The notes under the pieces were generated by a model. That model was not told the DNA's origin. It saw only the letters and a program-made list of their open reading frames with translations, and made no database searches. From contig CP141149.1 of the NCBI GenBank assembly GCA_035235625.1, positions 9,392,893-9,456,892 on the forward strand: a stretch of 64,000 nt of DNA. The letters run 5' to 3'. Source of the DNA: Saururus chinensis. Lineage: Eukaryota > Streptophyta > Magnoliopsida > Piperales > Saururaceae. Position 1 is the first letter of the stretch, and each line of letters begins with the position of its first letter. This document shows positions 1 to 9,441 of the stretch, one piece after another. The translations under genes were made by a program, and so were the position numbers.

Positions 1-300
1 AGAAATCACTTCTCTAATATACGTCAAGGAGAGAAAAAGAATCATATGTTTTTTTCACCAATATATAGCCCATTCTTCTTATTATCCACGTGAGATGAGT
101 TGGTTATATATAAGTAAAAGTGGGAGAATCCGTCTCCCACTCACCCTTTAACCCAAAATTACCGTTACCAGATAGGGCTAACCAAGTCTTATCCCGTCCA
201 TTTCTTTTGGGAGGGATCTACACGGTTTCCACCTCTTATCATCCTTTCTCACGGACTCTCTCAATTCCAATTTGCGTGGGTATGTCACCCACTAACCCAA

Positions 301-450
301 CACTACCAGGCAACAAAACTGTTCAGTCCGACAGATACCATCAGTTCCGCTCGGTGCCACCCCACTGAGAACAAAATTGTCTCTGCTGGCTTGGATAAGG
401 ATAGAACACTCAGAATATGGGTCCTACAATGCTTGAAAATGTTCTTTTGA
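301..450 (+). pseudogene. possible WD40-repeat fragment
   Basis: In one frame the stretch before the TGA at 448-450 reads like a single WD40 blade: a CHPTENKIVSAGLDKD segment followed by RTLRIWV, which has the usual terminal hydrophobic-R-I-W of a WD repeat. No start codon, splice site or further blades could be assigned in the window. It may be the last exon of a gene lying to the left, or a relic. The call rests on one motif only. Confidence 0.35.
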
Positions 451-900
451 CTTTGTGTAGTAATTTTTTTTAATCTTGAATACTCTTGGTAGTGTTCTGT
501 AAATCTGGAGACTTTGTATTGATAGTGTTGTCAGATTACACAGTAAAACAACCTGATAATATTGTAAACCTATGGCAAACACAAGAAGGCTTGACAGTTG
601 TTGGTAAGACTGATTGTGACGAATCGAAATGCCCCATTATCACCCAACTGAGGTGAGGATGCAGGGTCAACCCAACTGAGGGATCATTTGAACCGAATAC
701 TGAACGTAAACAATTATATTGATTGATCTCTTCAATCAGAACTGGACATGGGTCCGTAAAAAAATTATACATACATCGATACCTAATCAACTTACCGAGC
801 GTAAACAGGTTGATGCGAAATATGGTTGATAACTAACAAAATTTTGTACAAGAAAGCAGGTTCATTTGAATCAGAGATAGAGTTTAGGTTTACGCCAGTT
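451..900. other. intergenic, 3' flank of the lectin kinase
   Basis: No convincing coding frame. Short ORFs on both strands lack any recognisable motif. On minus this stretch would hold the 3' UTR of the lectin kinase that ends at 901. Confidence 0.5.
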
Positions 901-3246
901 TTACATTTCTGAAACAGATAGTAGAGGTGGCATTTCTACCTCCACTGTCCCTTCCAACATTTGGGTCACCATTTTCATGGATGGCCTCTGTGTTGGCTCT
1001 GGACTAACACACCATAATCCCACTTTGGCCATTCTTTCAAACCCCTGCAAATCAATTAGCGCTTCTTCATCTCCTTCCAACAACGTCTCAAGCTTCTTGT
1101 TCCTCACGCAGTACACAACCCAGTCTGTTATATACAGATCTTCAGCTTCTGATTCCTCTTCAACCCGGTCCAGTTCTATGTGCCTCCTACAGCAGATGAT
1201 CTCAAGCAAAATGATACCAAAGCTGTACACATCGACCTTCGCGGTCACTGGCGCATTCTTGAGCCACTCTGGTGCCATGTACCCCATCGTTCCCCGGACG
1301 TTGGTGGTCGTTCGGCTGCGGTCCTTCTTAAGAAGCTTTGCCAGTCCAAAGTCTGCAATCTTAGCATTGCAGCTATCACCCAGCAACACATTCTGAGGCT
1401 TTATATCACAGTGAATGATGGGGGTATCACATTCATGGTGCAAGTAAGATAGCCCTCTCGCAATGCCAATGACTATTTCAGTTCTCTGATTCCAGCTAGG
1501 TCTTTCCACATACCTGAAGAGATAATCGGAGAGTGATCCATTTCTCAACAATTCGTAAACCAAAATCCGATGATTGCCTTCATCGCAAAACCCTAATAGC
1601 TGTACTAGATTCCTGTGATGTGTGCGGGTGATCACACTTAGCTCGGTTATGAACTCTTTCTCTCCTTCATCAATCACTTTGTCCAGCTGCTTCACAGCAA
1701 TTTCAATACTTTGGTCATCTTGTGACTTGAAGACTCCACTATAGACCGTCCCAGATGCTCCTTTGCCTAGCTTCGTGGTGAACCCCTTCGTTGCCCCATG
1801 CAGCTCTGCATATGTAAATGGGTGCAGGTTGCTTGAAATCAACTTGTGCTTCTTTTCATCCTGCCTTCGAGGAATATAGTAGCTATAGATTGAAACAGCA
1901 ACAAAAAAAATAAGAAGAACAATGCATGAAATGAGTGCAGATGCCAGAACGAGGGAGGTGTTGTTCCTTCTTGACCTATTGTTTCCATCTACTTTTATTA
2001 ATGTAATGACATTACTAGCTGTAGAACCTTGTCTGCCGTTTAGCAGTGGCATCCTCTTCAGCCTACAAAATCTTTCTGTAGTGTTAAAACACGCAACCAG
2101 CGAGAAGCAATCATCCTTTAGCGCCTGCAGACAGGTCTCTAGGTTGACATTGATTAGGTGACGACGATCTGCCTCGTAGTAATTTGGATAATTTGTATCA
2201 TTGATTTGGATTATCTTATAAGTGAGGCCTGATGAAGGGTTGCTGCCACAAGTTTCTGGAATAAAGTCCAGGGAGCACCCTTTGAAAGGGTCACTTGCGT
2301 CCAATCGAGAGAACCCTTTGGGGCAAGTACAGTTCACATTCTGATTTTGATCCGAAGTACAAATTCCATACTCCCCACAAAGGGCATTAACCTCACAAGG
2401 GTTGGAGACTGCAACAAACACTGTTGTCCACTCTCCACTCTCATCTGTTCCATTGGGCTTCTTGTAAGCATACTGCTTGAAGTTCCCAAAATCATCCATG
2501 GAAGCTCTGTGGTAGTAATCACCAAGTGGGCTGGGTAATTGTTTTGCATCAGTTAGATTGTTAACTACGGTGGAGTTGACGTATACATACATTAGCATGC
2601 TTGCTTTGTCGAAGACTAGGCTGCGATTCGGGCCAATTGTGGAGTACCAGTAGCCCGCCTCCGGGTACTTGTAAGCCGAGAGCACAAGATTGCCGTCATC
2701 CTGCATCTCCAACATGAATCTTCCGGTGCTATAATTGCTGGAAGTACTGTTAGCATTAGAGTAAAGCTTTCCCTTACGAACAGTTTGGCCGGGAAGGATA
2801 GTGTCTGTAGGGAAGTCGAAGCTCTGCCATACTGTAGCTGTGCTAGAGTTCCTTAGCACAAGGTTCCCATCATCCTGCAAGGATGCTGAGGCAGCAGGCT
2901 GGTCATTCAATACAGAAGTGGTGTTGGTTTGGGAGTCTCTGAAACGAATCTGGCCATTGAGTGTTAGCTCAAGGGTGGACTGTGGTGGAAGTGGATTGTC
3001 TCTGTTGGCCGACCAGACTAGTGTTCTTTGAGGGATTTTGGCAAACCAGATGGCGACGAGAAAGCTGTTTGTGCTGAGATTGTAGAAGCCAAATGCGAAG
3101 TCCCCTGAAGGGGAGAGCCAAGAGGAGGAGTTGCCTGCTGTGGCAGTAAGGCTGGTACCCAAGGTTATATTTGTGCCTCCTGTTTGAGCATGAATGGATG
3201 GAATAGATAGCAGGAGCAATAGGAAAATCCAAAAGGGCTGAGCCAT
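901..3246 (-). CDS. G-type lectin S-receptor-like serine/threonine kinase (LECRK/RLK1-like)
   Basis: A single-exon receptor kinase, probably at the plasma membrane. The frame opens at 3300, but I chose the ATG at 3246 (781 aa) because it starts a typical signal peptide, MAQPFWIFLLLLLSIPSIHA. In order (numbered from 3300): bulb-type mannose-binding lectin domain with repeated DDGNLVL signatures (about 45-300); cysteine-rich EGF-like region (about 300-345); PAN/apple-like segment (about 350-440); one membrane helix (about 447-473); kinase domain (about 500-790). The kinase keeps the glycine loop GKGASGTVYSG, the AVKQL lysine, DFGLAK and GYMAPEW. The catalytic loop reads HCDIKPQN, so it is a non-RD kinase, common among innate-immunity receptors. 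Many N-glycosylation sites lie outside the membrane helix. No frameshifts or stops; length is normal for the family. Ligand unknown. Confidence 0.93.
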   Translation of the reverse strand: MAQPFWIFLLLLLSIPSIHAQTGGTNITLGTSLTATAGNSSSWLSPSGDFAFGFYNLSTNSFLVAIWFAKIPQRTLVWSANRDNPLPPQSTLELTLNGQIRFRDSQTNTTSVLNDQPAASASLQDDGNLVLRNSSTATVWQSFDFPTDTILPGQTVRKGKLYSNANSTSSNYSTGRFMLEMQDDGNLVLSAYKYPEAGYWYSTIGPNRSLVFDKASMLMYVYVNSTVVNNLTDAKQLPSPLGDYYHRASMDDFGNFKQYAYKKPNGTDESGEWTTVFVAVSNPCEVNALCGEYGICTSDQNQNVNCTCPKGFSRLDASDPFKGCSLDFIPETCGSNPSSGLTYKIIQINDTNYPNYYEADRRHLINVNLETCLQALKDDCFSLVACFNTTERFCRLKRMPLLNGRQGSTASNVITLIKVDGNNRSRRNNTSLVLASALISCIVLLIFFVAVSIYSYYIPRRQDEKKHKLISSNLHPFTYAELHGATKGFTTKLGKGASGTVYSGVFKSQDDQSIEIAVKQLDKVIDEGEKEFITELSVITRTHHRNLVQLLGFCDEGNHRILVYELLRNGSLSDYLFRYVERPSWNQRTEIVIGIARGLSYLHHECDTPIIHCDIKPQNVLLGDSCNAKIADFGLAKLLKKDRSRTTTNVRGTMGYMAPEWLKNAPVTAKVDVYSFGIILLEIICCRRHIELDRVEEESEAEDLYITDWVVYCVRNKKLETLLEGDEEALIDLQGFERMAKVGLWCVSPEPTQRPSMKMVTQMLEGTVEVEMPPLLSVSEM

Positions 3247-3354
3247 TGAATTGTAGGGAATGATCATATGATCAGAAAGAGTCTTGGAGGTGGGCTTCAA
3301 TATCTTGATCAGTTGATCAATGTAGAAGACTATGGAGCTTCCATTTCATGGATG

Positions 3355-3370
3355 GACGAAATATATATTG
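3355..3370 (-). promoter_or_regulatory. candidate TATA box of the lectin kinase
   Basis: On minus the stretch reads as a TATATATT-type box about 110 bp upstream of the preferred ATG at 3246, a plausible distance for a plant promoter with a short leader. Assigned from position and composition only. Confidence 0.35.
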
Positions 3371-3947
3371 GGAACAATTGGAAAGAGCAGTGGTGGTGTC
3401 CCATTGTATTGGTGGGGATGATCATGAGTAGAAGAGTATGCATTTTTGACTTCCAATGTGTAGAGTTGATCAGTTTTGGGTGTTCTTTAGACTTTTCATT
3501 TCCTTGACCAAGATAGAATGGTCAAGAGCAGAAGTAGACTTAGTCTTTCCCAAGAGTTCTGGGAAGTGGAGTTCTTTGAAAAGTTAAGCTTGGCATTAAG
3601 TGCTAAAGTTCAAATTGAAGGGGTAGCTGCTTGCTGGCAAAGTTCGGAGCATGTTATGTTGGACTTTCATGCTGCGATGTTTATTTGTTCTTCAAAATGG
3701 ACGAGGCTGAGCTATAAGTATTGGTCTAACAGCCAGCCCACCTTCATTGCAAATGCTTTTGGATAGGGATAACGTAAAGACTTATCCAAGTACGACTAGT
3801 ATGCAATTGCGCAAATCGTATTCGATTAGCTTACCATAATGCAACAACCAAGTAGACGATTTGCCTAAAATAGACTTTCAGTATATCAAAATACCCAAAA
3901 TTTGTGTAGGTCCTTTACTCAAGACAGAGACACTTTTTACACCCAAC
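3371..3947. other. intergenic, upstream region of the lectin kinase
   Basis: Small plus-strand ORFs are present but show no motif. This is presumed promoter-distal sequence up to the hAT insertion point. The last 8 bp (3940-3947, CACCCAAC) are the left copy of the hAT target duplication. Confidence 0.5.
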
Positions 3948-6900
3948 CAGGGCCGGCTCAATGTAATTGGGGGCCTTAGGCAAATTATTTAACGTTAATA
4001 TTTAATATAATAATATATTAATTAAATAATTTTATTTAATATTTATCCTTCTTGCTTTTTGAGTGGCAAATTTATTAATTAAATTTTTATAGTCAAGTTT
4101 TGCTAAGATATCTTTTTCAATAGATAAAATTGCTAACCCGCTTAATCTTTGTTGTGACATTGTCAATCGTAAGTAAGATTTTATTAATTTTAATTTTTAA
4201 AAGCTTCTTTCTGCAGAAGCAACAGTTACAGGTATTGTCAATAATATCCTATAAGCAATACATGCATTTGGAAAAGAATCTAATTTTTTTATATAGTTTA
4301 GAGTTTCAATTGGGGTAAGTGTTTGTATTTGCACAATTTCTTTTAAAATATTTAATTCTGAAAATAAATCTAAACCATCAATATCAGCAAATATGTCATG
4401 TTTCAAATAATGTTCAAGATTAAGACAACTTTTCTTCAAACTATCATCATCTAAGGATTTCAATTTTTTCAAGGTAAATAAAAAACCAAAAATATGCTCA
4501 TATATTTGAAACTGTTCAAACCTACTCTTAATAGAAGAAATAGCTTGGTCTACTATATATATAAAATAATTAATCCTAAAAGATTCTTCTGGTGATTGCA
4601 TTACCTCATTATTAACATTTTCATCAAATTGTTTTTTCCTTCGAATTACACGTTTAACATTAAATATAGGTTCTATTTCCATTCCACTTGCAATCTCTTT
4701 AGCTGAAATTATAGCAGATGTGAAACCATTCTCTCTATATTTTTCTAAAAAAGAAATAAGTCCCTGTAATTGATTTATTGCAACATCAATGTGCATGTTT
4801 TCAGATTGTAAGTTTTTACTAACAGAGTTAACTGCAAATAATATATCATACCAAATAATCATGCCTAATAAGAACTCAAAGTTTTCAAACTCATATGTTG
4901 CTAAACATTTAGCTTCACTTTTTATCTTAGGATCTTCACTTATTTCTGCTAACTGAAGTAAAGCATCTCTTAATTCTCGAGCTTGAAATTTTATTGCTTT
5001 AACACTGTCAACACGACTTTCCCATCGTGTTTGCGACAATGATTTAATAGTTAAGACAGAAACATTATCTTGTAAAATTTTCCATCTCTTTGTAGAGGAT
5101 GAAAATAATGAATATATACGCTGTACTACTCCGAAAAAAGATATAGCCTTAGGACAAGAATTAGCCATATCACAAAGTACTAGATTAAGATTATGACAAC
5201 CACATGGTGTGTAAAATGCTCTAGGATTTATTTCTAATAGTTTTTTTTGTACACCTTGTTGTTTTCCTTTCATATTAGAACCATTATCATATCCTTGTCC
5301 TCTTATATTATCAATATCAAGTTCAAGATTTTTTATAGCACTTACAAGCTCATTAAAAAGTCCATTTCCAGAGGTATCATCTACTTTTAAAAACTCTATA
5401 AAATATTCTTCTATTTTTACTGGACTAGTTGAAATATCAACACATCGCAATATAAGAGTCATTTGTTCTTGATGACTAGCATCTGGAGTACAATCAAGTA
5501 TAACAGAAAAATATTTAGCTTCTTTAATTTTACTAATTATTTTATTTTTTATTTCGAATGCTAACATTTGTATTAATTCATTTTGTATATTATGCCCAAG
5601 GTAATGATTATGAATTTCACCATGTTGAATGCGTCGAATATGTTCTTGCATAATTGGATCAAATTCTGCAATCATTTCAATTAGGCTTAAAAAGTTTTCA
5701 TTATTATCTTGATAGATCTTCTCATTTTTTCCACGAAATGCCAAGTTATTTTTTGCAAGATTCTTAACCACAACAATAATTCTTAATAATATTTTTTTCC
5801 AATGTTCTTTCTCTTTATTAATTTGTTCTTGGATGTCTTTATCAATTGTTCTATTTTTAAATAATCTTATTTCTAAATCCACCCAAGTATTCATGTTAGT
5901 TATATGTTCATTAGTTATCTCATGGCTTTTAAGCTTAATACTAAGATTTTTCCAATCTTTTGTTCCTTCATTGACTAATTGACTTGTACTAGGTTTTGAA
6001 TTAAATAACTTACAACAAAAACAATATACTTTATCTAAATCTTTTGAATACACTAGCCATTTTCTATCATGTTTTTCTCCATTTAGTAGTTTACGAGTGT
6101 AATGTGTAGTTGAAAAATGCCTAGAATCTTTATCTTTAGGAAAAATTATATTTTTTTCTCTAATTGGACCTCTTTCTACTAATAAATTTATTAACTTTGT
6201 ATCAATATTTACCCATTGTCCTGGATCATAAATGTTAATAGGAATAGAATGAGATATTTTATTAAAGTCTTCATCTTGTTCATCTATTTGAGTAAGATTT
6301 TCACTTTCTTCTATTTTTTTTATTTTCTTCATTAGGAATAGAACTTGATGGTTTATTATGCTCATTGGTATCATTTTCATTTGCTAATTCATTATCTTCT
6401 AATTCTTTAAAAATTGGTTGTTCAATTGCTAAATTGTCGCTTAAGCTTCCCGTTAAATCTTGTTTATTACTTGTTACAAATTTATCAAGGGCTCCTTTTT
6501 GAGATTGAATTAATTTATCTACTCTTCTTTTCTTTTTTAGTTTTTCATATCCGGATTCATATTTTCTATTAGACATATTTGTTATTATATATTTGCAAAC
6601 AAAACAAAGCCTTGAAATATAAAACAATGATAAAATTATAAGAAAAGAACAATATAGCTAAAAAAGTAATATGAACTAAAATTAAAAAATTTAAATATCA
6701 AGAAAAGTTTGATGTGACCAGTAATCTCCAAATTTGCAAGAGATGAGTGAGCACAAGAGATGAGATGAGAGCCTTTGTCCTTGACACTTAAAAATTAAGA
6801 TAGATGTAGAATCAAAATAGGTGAAAGATGAGAGGAGTTTAACTTATTTATAATATGCACATAAAAGAAAACCTTGGCTCAATGGCTCGTTATGGGCTTT

Positions 6901-7334
6901 GAAATTATTAATGGAAAGTGAAACTTAGTTTCCTTTATACTTTGGAAATTGAAATATTTTAAGGAATAAATTAAAGCATATAACCGTTGGCTATATGTAT
7001 TTTCCTTTGTGACTTGGATTCTTGGAAAAGACAATTTCAAACTCATTAATTATGGGAAGGGACGTTGGACAACTTTGTGTCTTTCCAAAGCTATTTAAGT
7101 CTAGTTTTTATAGGCTATTAGCTAGGTAAGGAAAATAGGCTACTAGGTAAGGAAAGGAGTATATTAATTAAGGGGATAAGACAAAAAAGATATTATTTCT
7201 TATAAATACATTAAAACTTTATCTATTAAATATAATATATATAGAATGTATTTAATATGGGGCCTTAAGTTTTAGGTGGGGCCTTAAGTTTAGGTGGGGC
7301 CTTAGGCAGCTGCCTAATGGTGAAGCCGCCCCTG
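3948..7334 (-). mobile_element. complete hAT-superfamily DNA transposon, 3387 bp
   Basis: The left end begins CAGGGCCGGCTCA and the right end, read inward on minus, begins CAGGGGCGGCTTCA: imperfect terminal inverted repeats typical of plant hAT elements. A perfect 8-bp direct repeat, CACCCAAC, flanks it at 3940-3947 and 7335-7342, the duplication length expected of hAT transposition. Subterminal GGGGCCTTAGGC-like motifs occur near both ends, several times at the right end (about 7258-7310). One transposase gene lies inside on minus. The perfect duplication suggests a relatively young insertion. Confidence 0.93.
4032..6576 (-). pseudogene. hAT transposase, ZMYM1/TTF-type with DUF4371, two lesions
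   Basis: Codes for the transposase of the surrounding hAT element. The start is probably the ATG at 6576 (MSNRKYESGYEK), ahead of a basic region and the GALDKFV signature. After a DPGQW motif comes a TTF-type zinc-finger region (CFCCKLF and downstream His), then a DUF4371 RNase-H-like core (SVILDCTPDASHQEQM), and the C-terminal hAT dimerisation region (ASAERSF). Two lesions are visible. First, a change of frame near 6309-6318 within a run of eight A on the coding strand. Second, an in-frame TAA at 4197-4199 directly after ASAERSF, although the family sequence (KLKLIKSYLR, then MSQQRLSGLAIL) continues in frame to a natural TAA at 4032-4034. The homopolymer frameshift could be an assembly error; the nonsense codon is less easily dismissed. 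Otherwise full length. Confidence 0.9.
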
Positions 7335-8159
7335 CACCCAACTTACAATTAAAAAATTACTCATGAGTACCCACCCCACCCTGTAATATTTTACACCTAA
7401 AAAGTGCTCTCCTTCTTCGGCGCCGGCGACATCAACTTCCGTCGCTGGTACAATCACCTTCCTGCCGCCAACCACTGAGGCACTTGCTAAAACATGGCCT
7501 TGGTCGGATCTGGCCATGGCCATAGCGTCTGGCAGGCATTTGGCAAGGGCTGCCGCTGGCCATGGATGTGTTCGCCGCGGCTGCAACTCTGCCAACCCAC
7601 TTCTAAAGAAATTTGTTAAATGAAGAAAGCAGCTGAAGTGATTCGAGAGATAGTTTTGCTGTCAGAGTAACTTCGGGTCAACTATTGGTTTTCAGGCCAG
7701 AACCGACTCGGACAAAGATGGTCAGCCACTTAACCCTGACTTTGAACTTTGAACTACTTCTCCCTTCACGTCGTATACTAATTGGATTTGAACGCAGGAA
7801 TTTCTGCATATGTCGTCAACAATGCCCATCGTTATACATAATACATAGCCAACTGAATCACCAACTTATACACATAATTTCAGTTAAGATTGGTTTACGC
7901 CATTCATTTGAAAAGGGATATTTTTGACAGCTGCTAATTATGCAAAGATGTTTTACTTCCCGCCAATTGTGGGTCAGTTACATAAGATAATCACATATCT
8001 TTAGTTGTTTCTACACAACCAAATCCCATTGATTTTTTTATGGTTACACATGTTAAACTTAAATAACTGGATGCAATAAGTATGTTGTAGATTCTTTTCA
8101 TTTGTATAACATGATTACATTTATAAGTTGTAAAGTTTCTAATACAAATTAAGCCCGAA
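7335..8159. other. intergenic, with a small GC-rich ORF of uncertain status
   Basis: From 7420 to 7600 the GC content rises and a minus frame from 7595 runs toward the hAT end. If the transposon and one TSD copy are removed, this frame would stop (GTG TAA) just beyond the target site, giving an ORF of about 89 aa. It has no domain I recognise. The rest (7600-8159) is AT-rich with no coding signal. Confidence 0.3.
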
Positions 8160-8707
8160 TGACTTCGTTGCCAAGGTTACCGCGGAGGCAGACTGACCGT
8201 CAGCTGAAGACTTCGCGAGCCATTTATTAGAGATCAAATGGGTATAAGGTCAAAGACGCCCGGGACAATCAAATAAAAGAGGAAAAATGTTTCCCACAGC
8301 TGGCATGACTAAAGTACAGGACCAGCTAGCATGACTAAAATGCAGAACCACTGGATATGGGTCCGGTTTTTAAGTTTCTCTCACCAATGATGTAAGAGCC
8401 CCCCATTGCTGGTCAAGGTCATGAAAACTGGTACAAATCCATAACAAAGATGATCTTCCCATCCAATATGGTTATTCCAGCTGGGATAAATTTCACACAC
8501 CCTTATTTTTGGGCTTCTTGCAGTAGTCAGGATTTCGGCTTGAGCAAAAACAAGCAGATGACCGTTCTTCAAGATGTACAAATAAAGCAGGACTAGGTTC
8601 CCAATTCACATCATTACATGAGAATCCATCGAGAGCAAACTACACTTGGAAAAAAGGCTTGCTAATTTTAATTTCCCAACAAATGTTTTGACATGTACAA
8701 CTGGCAA
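8160..8707. repeat. direct repeat copy A (duplicated 3' flank of the plastid gene)
   Basis: About 550 bp that match 8871-9380 in the same orientation, with small indels. Shared landmarks include the segments GAAGACTTCGCGAGCC, GACGCCCGGGACAATC and GTTTTGACATGTACAACTGG. The second copy lies directly next to the last exon of the minus-strand plastid gene, so this copy is most simply a duplicated 3' UTR or downstream region. Confidence 0.85.
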
Positions 8708-8870
8708 TTGAGTAAAATAGAGCTTTTAGAATAGAAGACAATTTTTTTTTACCTAATGAGCTTTGGGACAGAGGAAGTATCATTTTAACTTTATTTGTTT
8801 ATTTTTGTTTTTCAAACTAAACTATTATCTTAAAATGTGGGCACAACCATTTTGAATCATTCAATTTTTG

Positions 8871-9380
8871 ACTTGGTTGCCAAGGTGACTGACTGCGGAG
8901 GCTGAAGACTTCGCGAGCCATTTATTAGAGATAAAATGGGTCAAGGTCAAAGACGCCCGGGACAATCAAATAACAAAGGAAAGATGTTTTCCACAGCTAG
9001 CATGACTAAAGTACAGGACCAGCTACCATGACAATGCAGAACCAGTGGATATGTAGAACTTGTCCGGTTCCCATGTTTCTCTCACCACTTATGGTATGAC
9101 AGAATCAGCCCCCATTGCTGCAATGGTCACCAGTCCTTGGTCATGAAAACTGGTACAAATCCATAACAAAGATCATCTTCCCATCCGATATGGTTATTCT
9201 AGCTGGGATAAACAGCTTGCGCAAAAACAAGCAGGTCACCGTTCTTCAAGATGTACAAATAAAGCAGGACTTGGTTCCCAATTCACATCATTACATGAGA
9301 ATCCATCAAGAGCAAACTACACTTGGAAAAAGGCTCGCTAATTTTAATTTCCCAACAAATGTTTTGACATGTACAACTGG
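8871..9380. repeat. direct repeat copy B (probable 3' UTR of the plastid gene)
   Basis: Partner of 8160-8707, about 710 bp away. It starts 61 bp beyond the stop codon (9442) of the minus-strand plastid gene. An AATAAA on minus lies near 8918-8925 inside a block conserved in both copies (near 8222 in copy A), so each copy could supply a polyadenylation signal. The 163 bp between copies is AT-rich and unassigned. Confidence 0.8.
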
Positions 9381-9441
9381 CAAATATACGATACAAAAGA
9401 ATCTGTACCTCCTGAGTTCATGTGGTAAGATGCTCAATTCA

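Noticed and set aside
841-866. Resemblance to a Gateway attB site (TTTGTACAAGAAAGCAGG)
   Set aside because: Several mismatches to both attB1 and attB2, no second site, and no vector sequence nearby; most likely chance.
977-1396. Plus-strand ORFs opposite the lectin kinase
   Set aside because: Shadows of a strongly supported minus-strand kinase domain.
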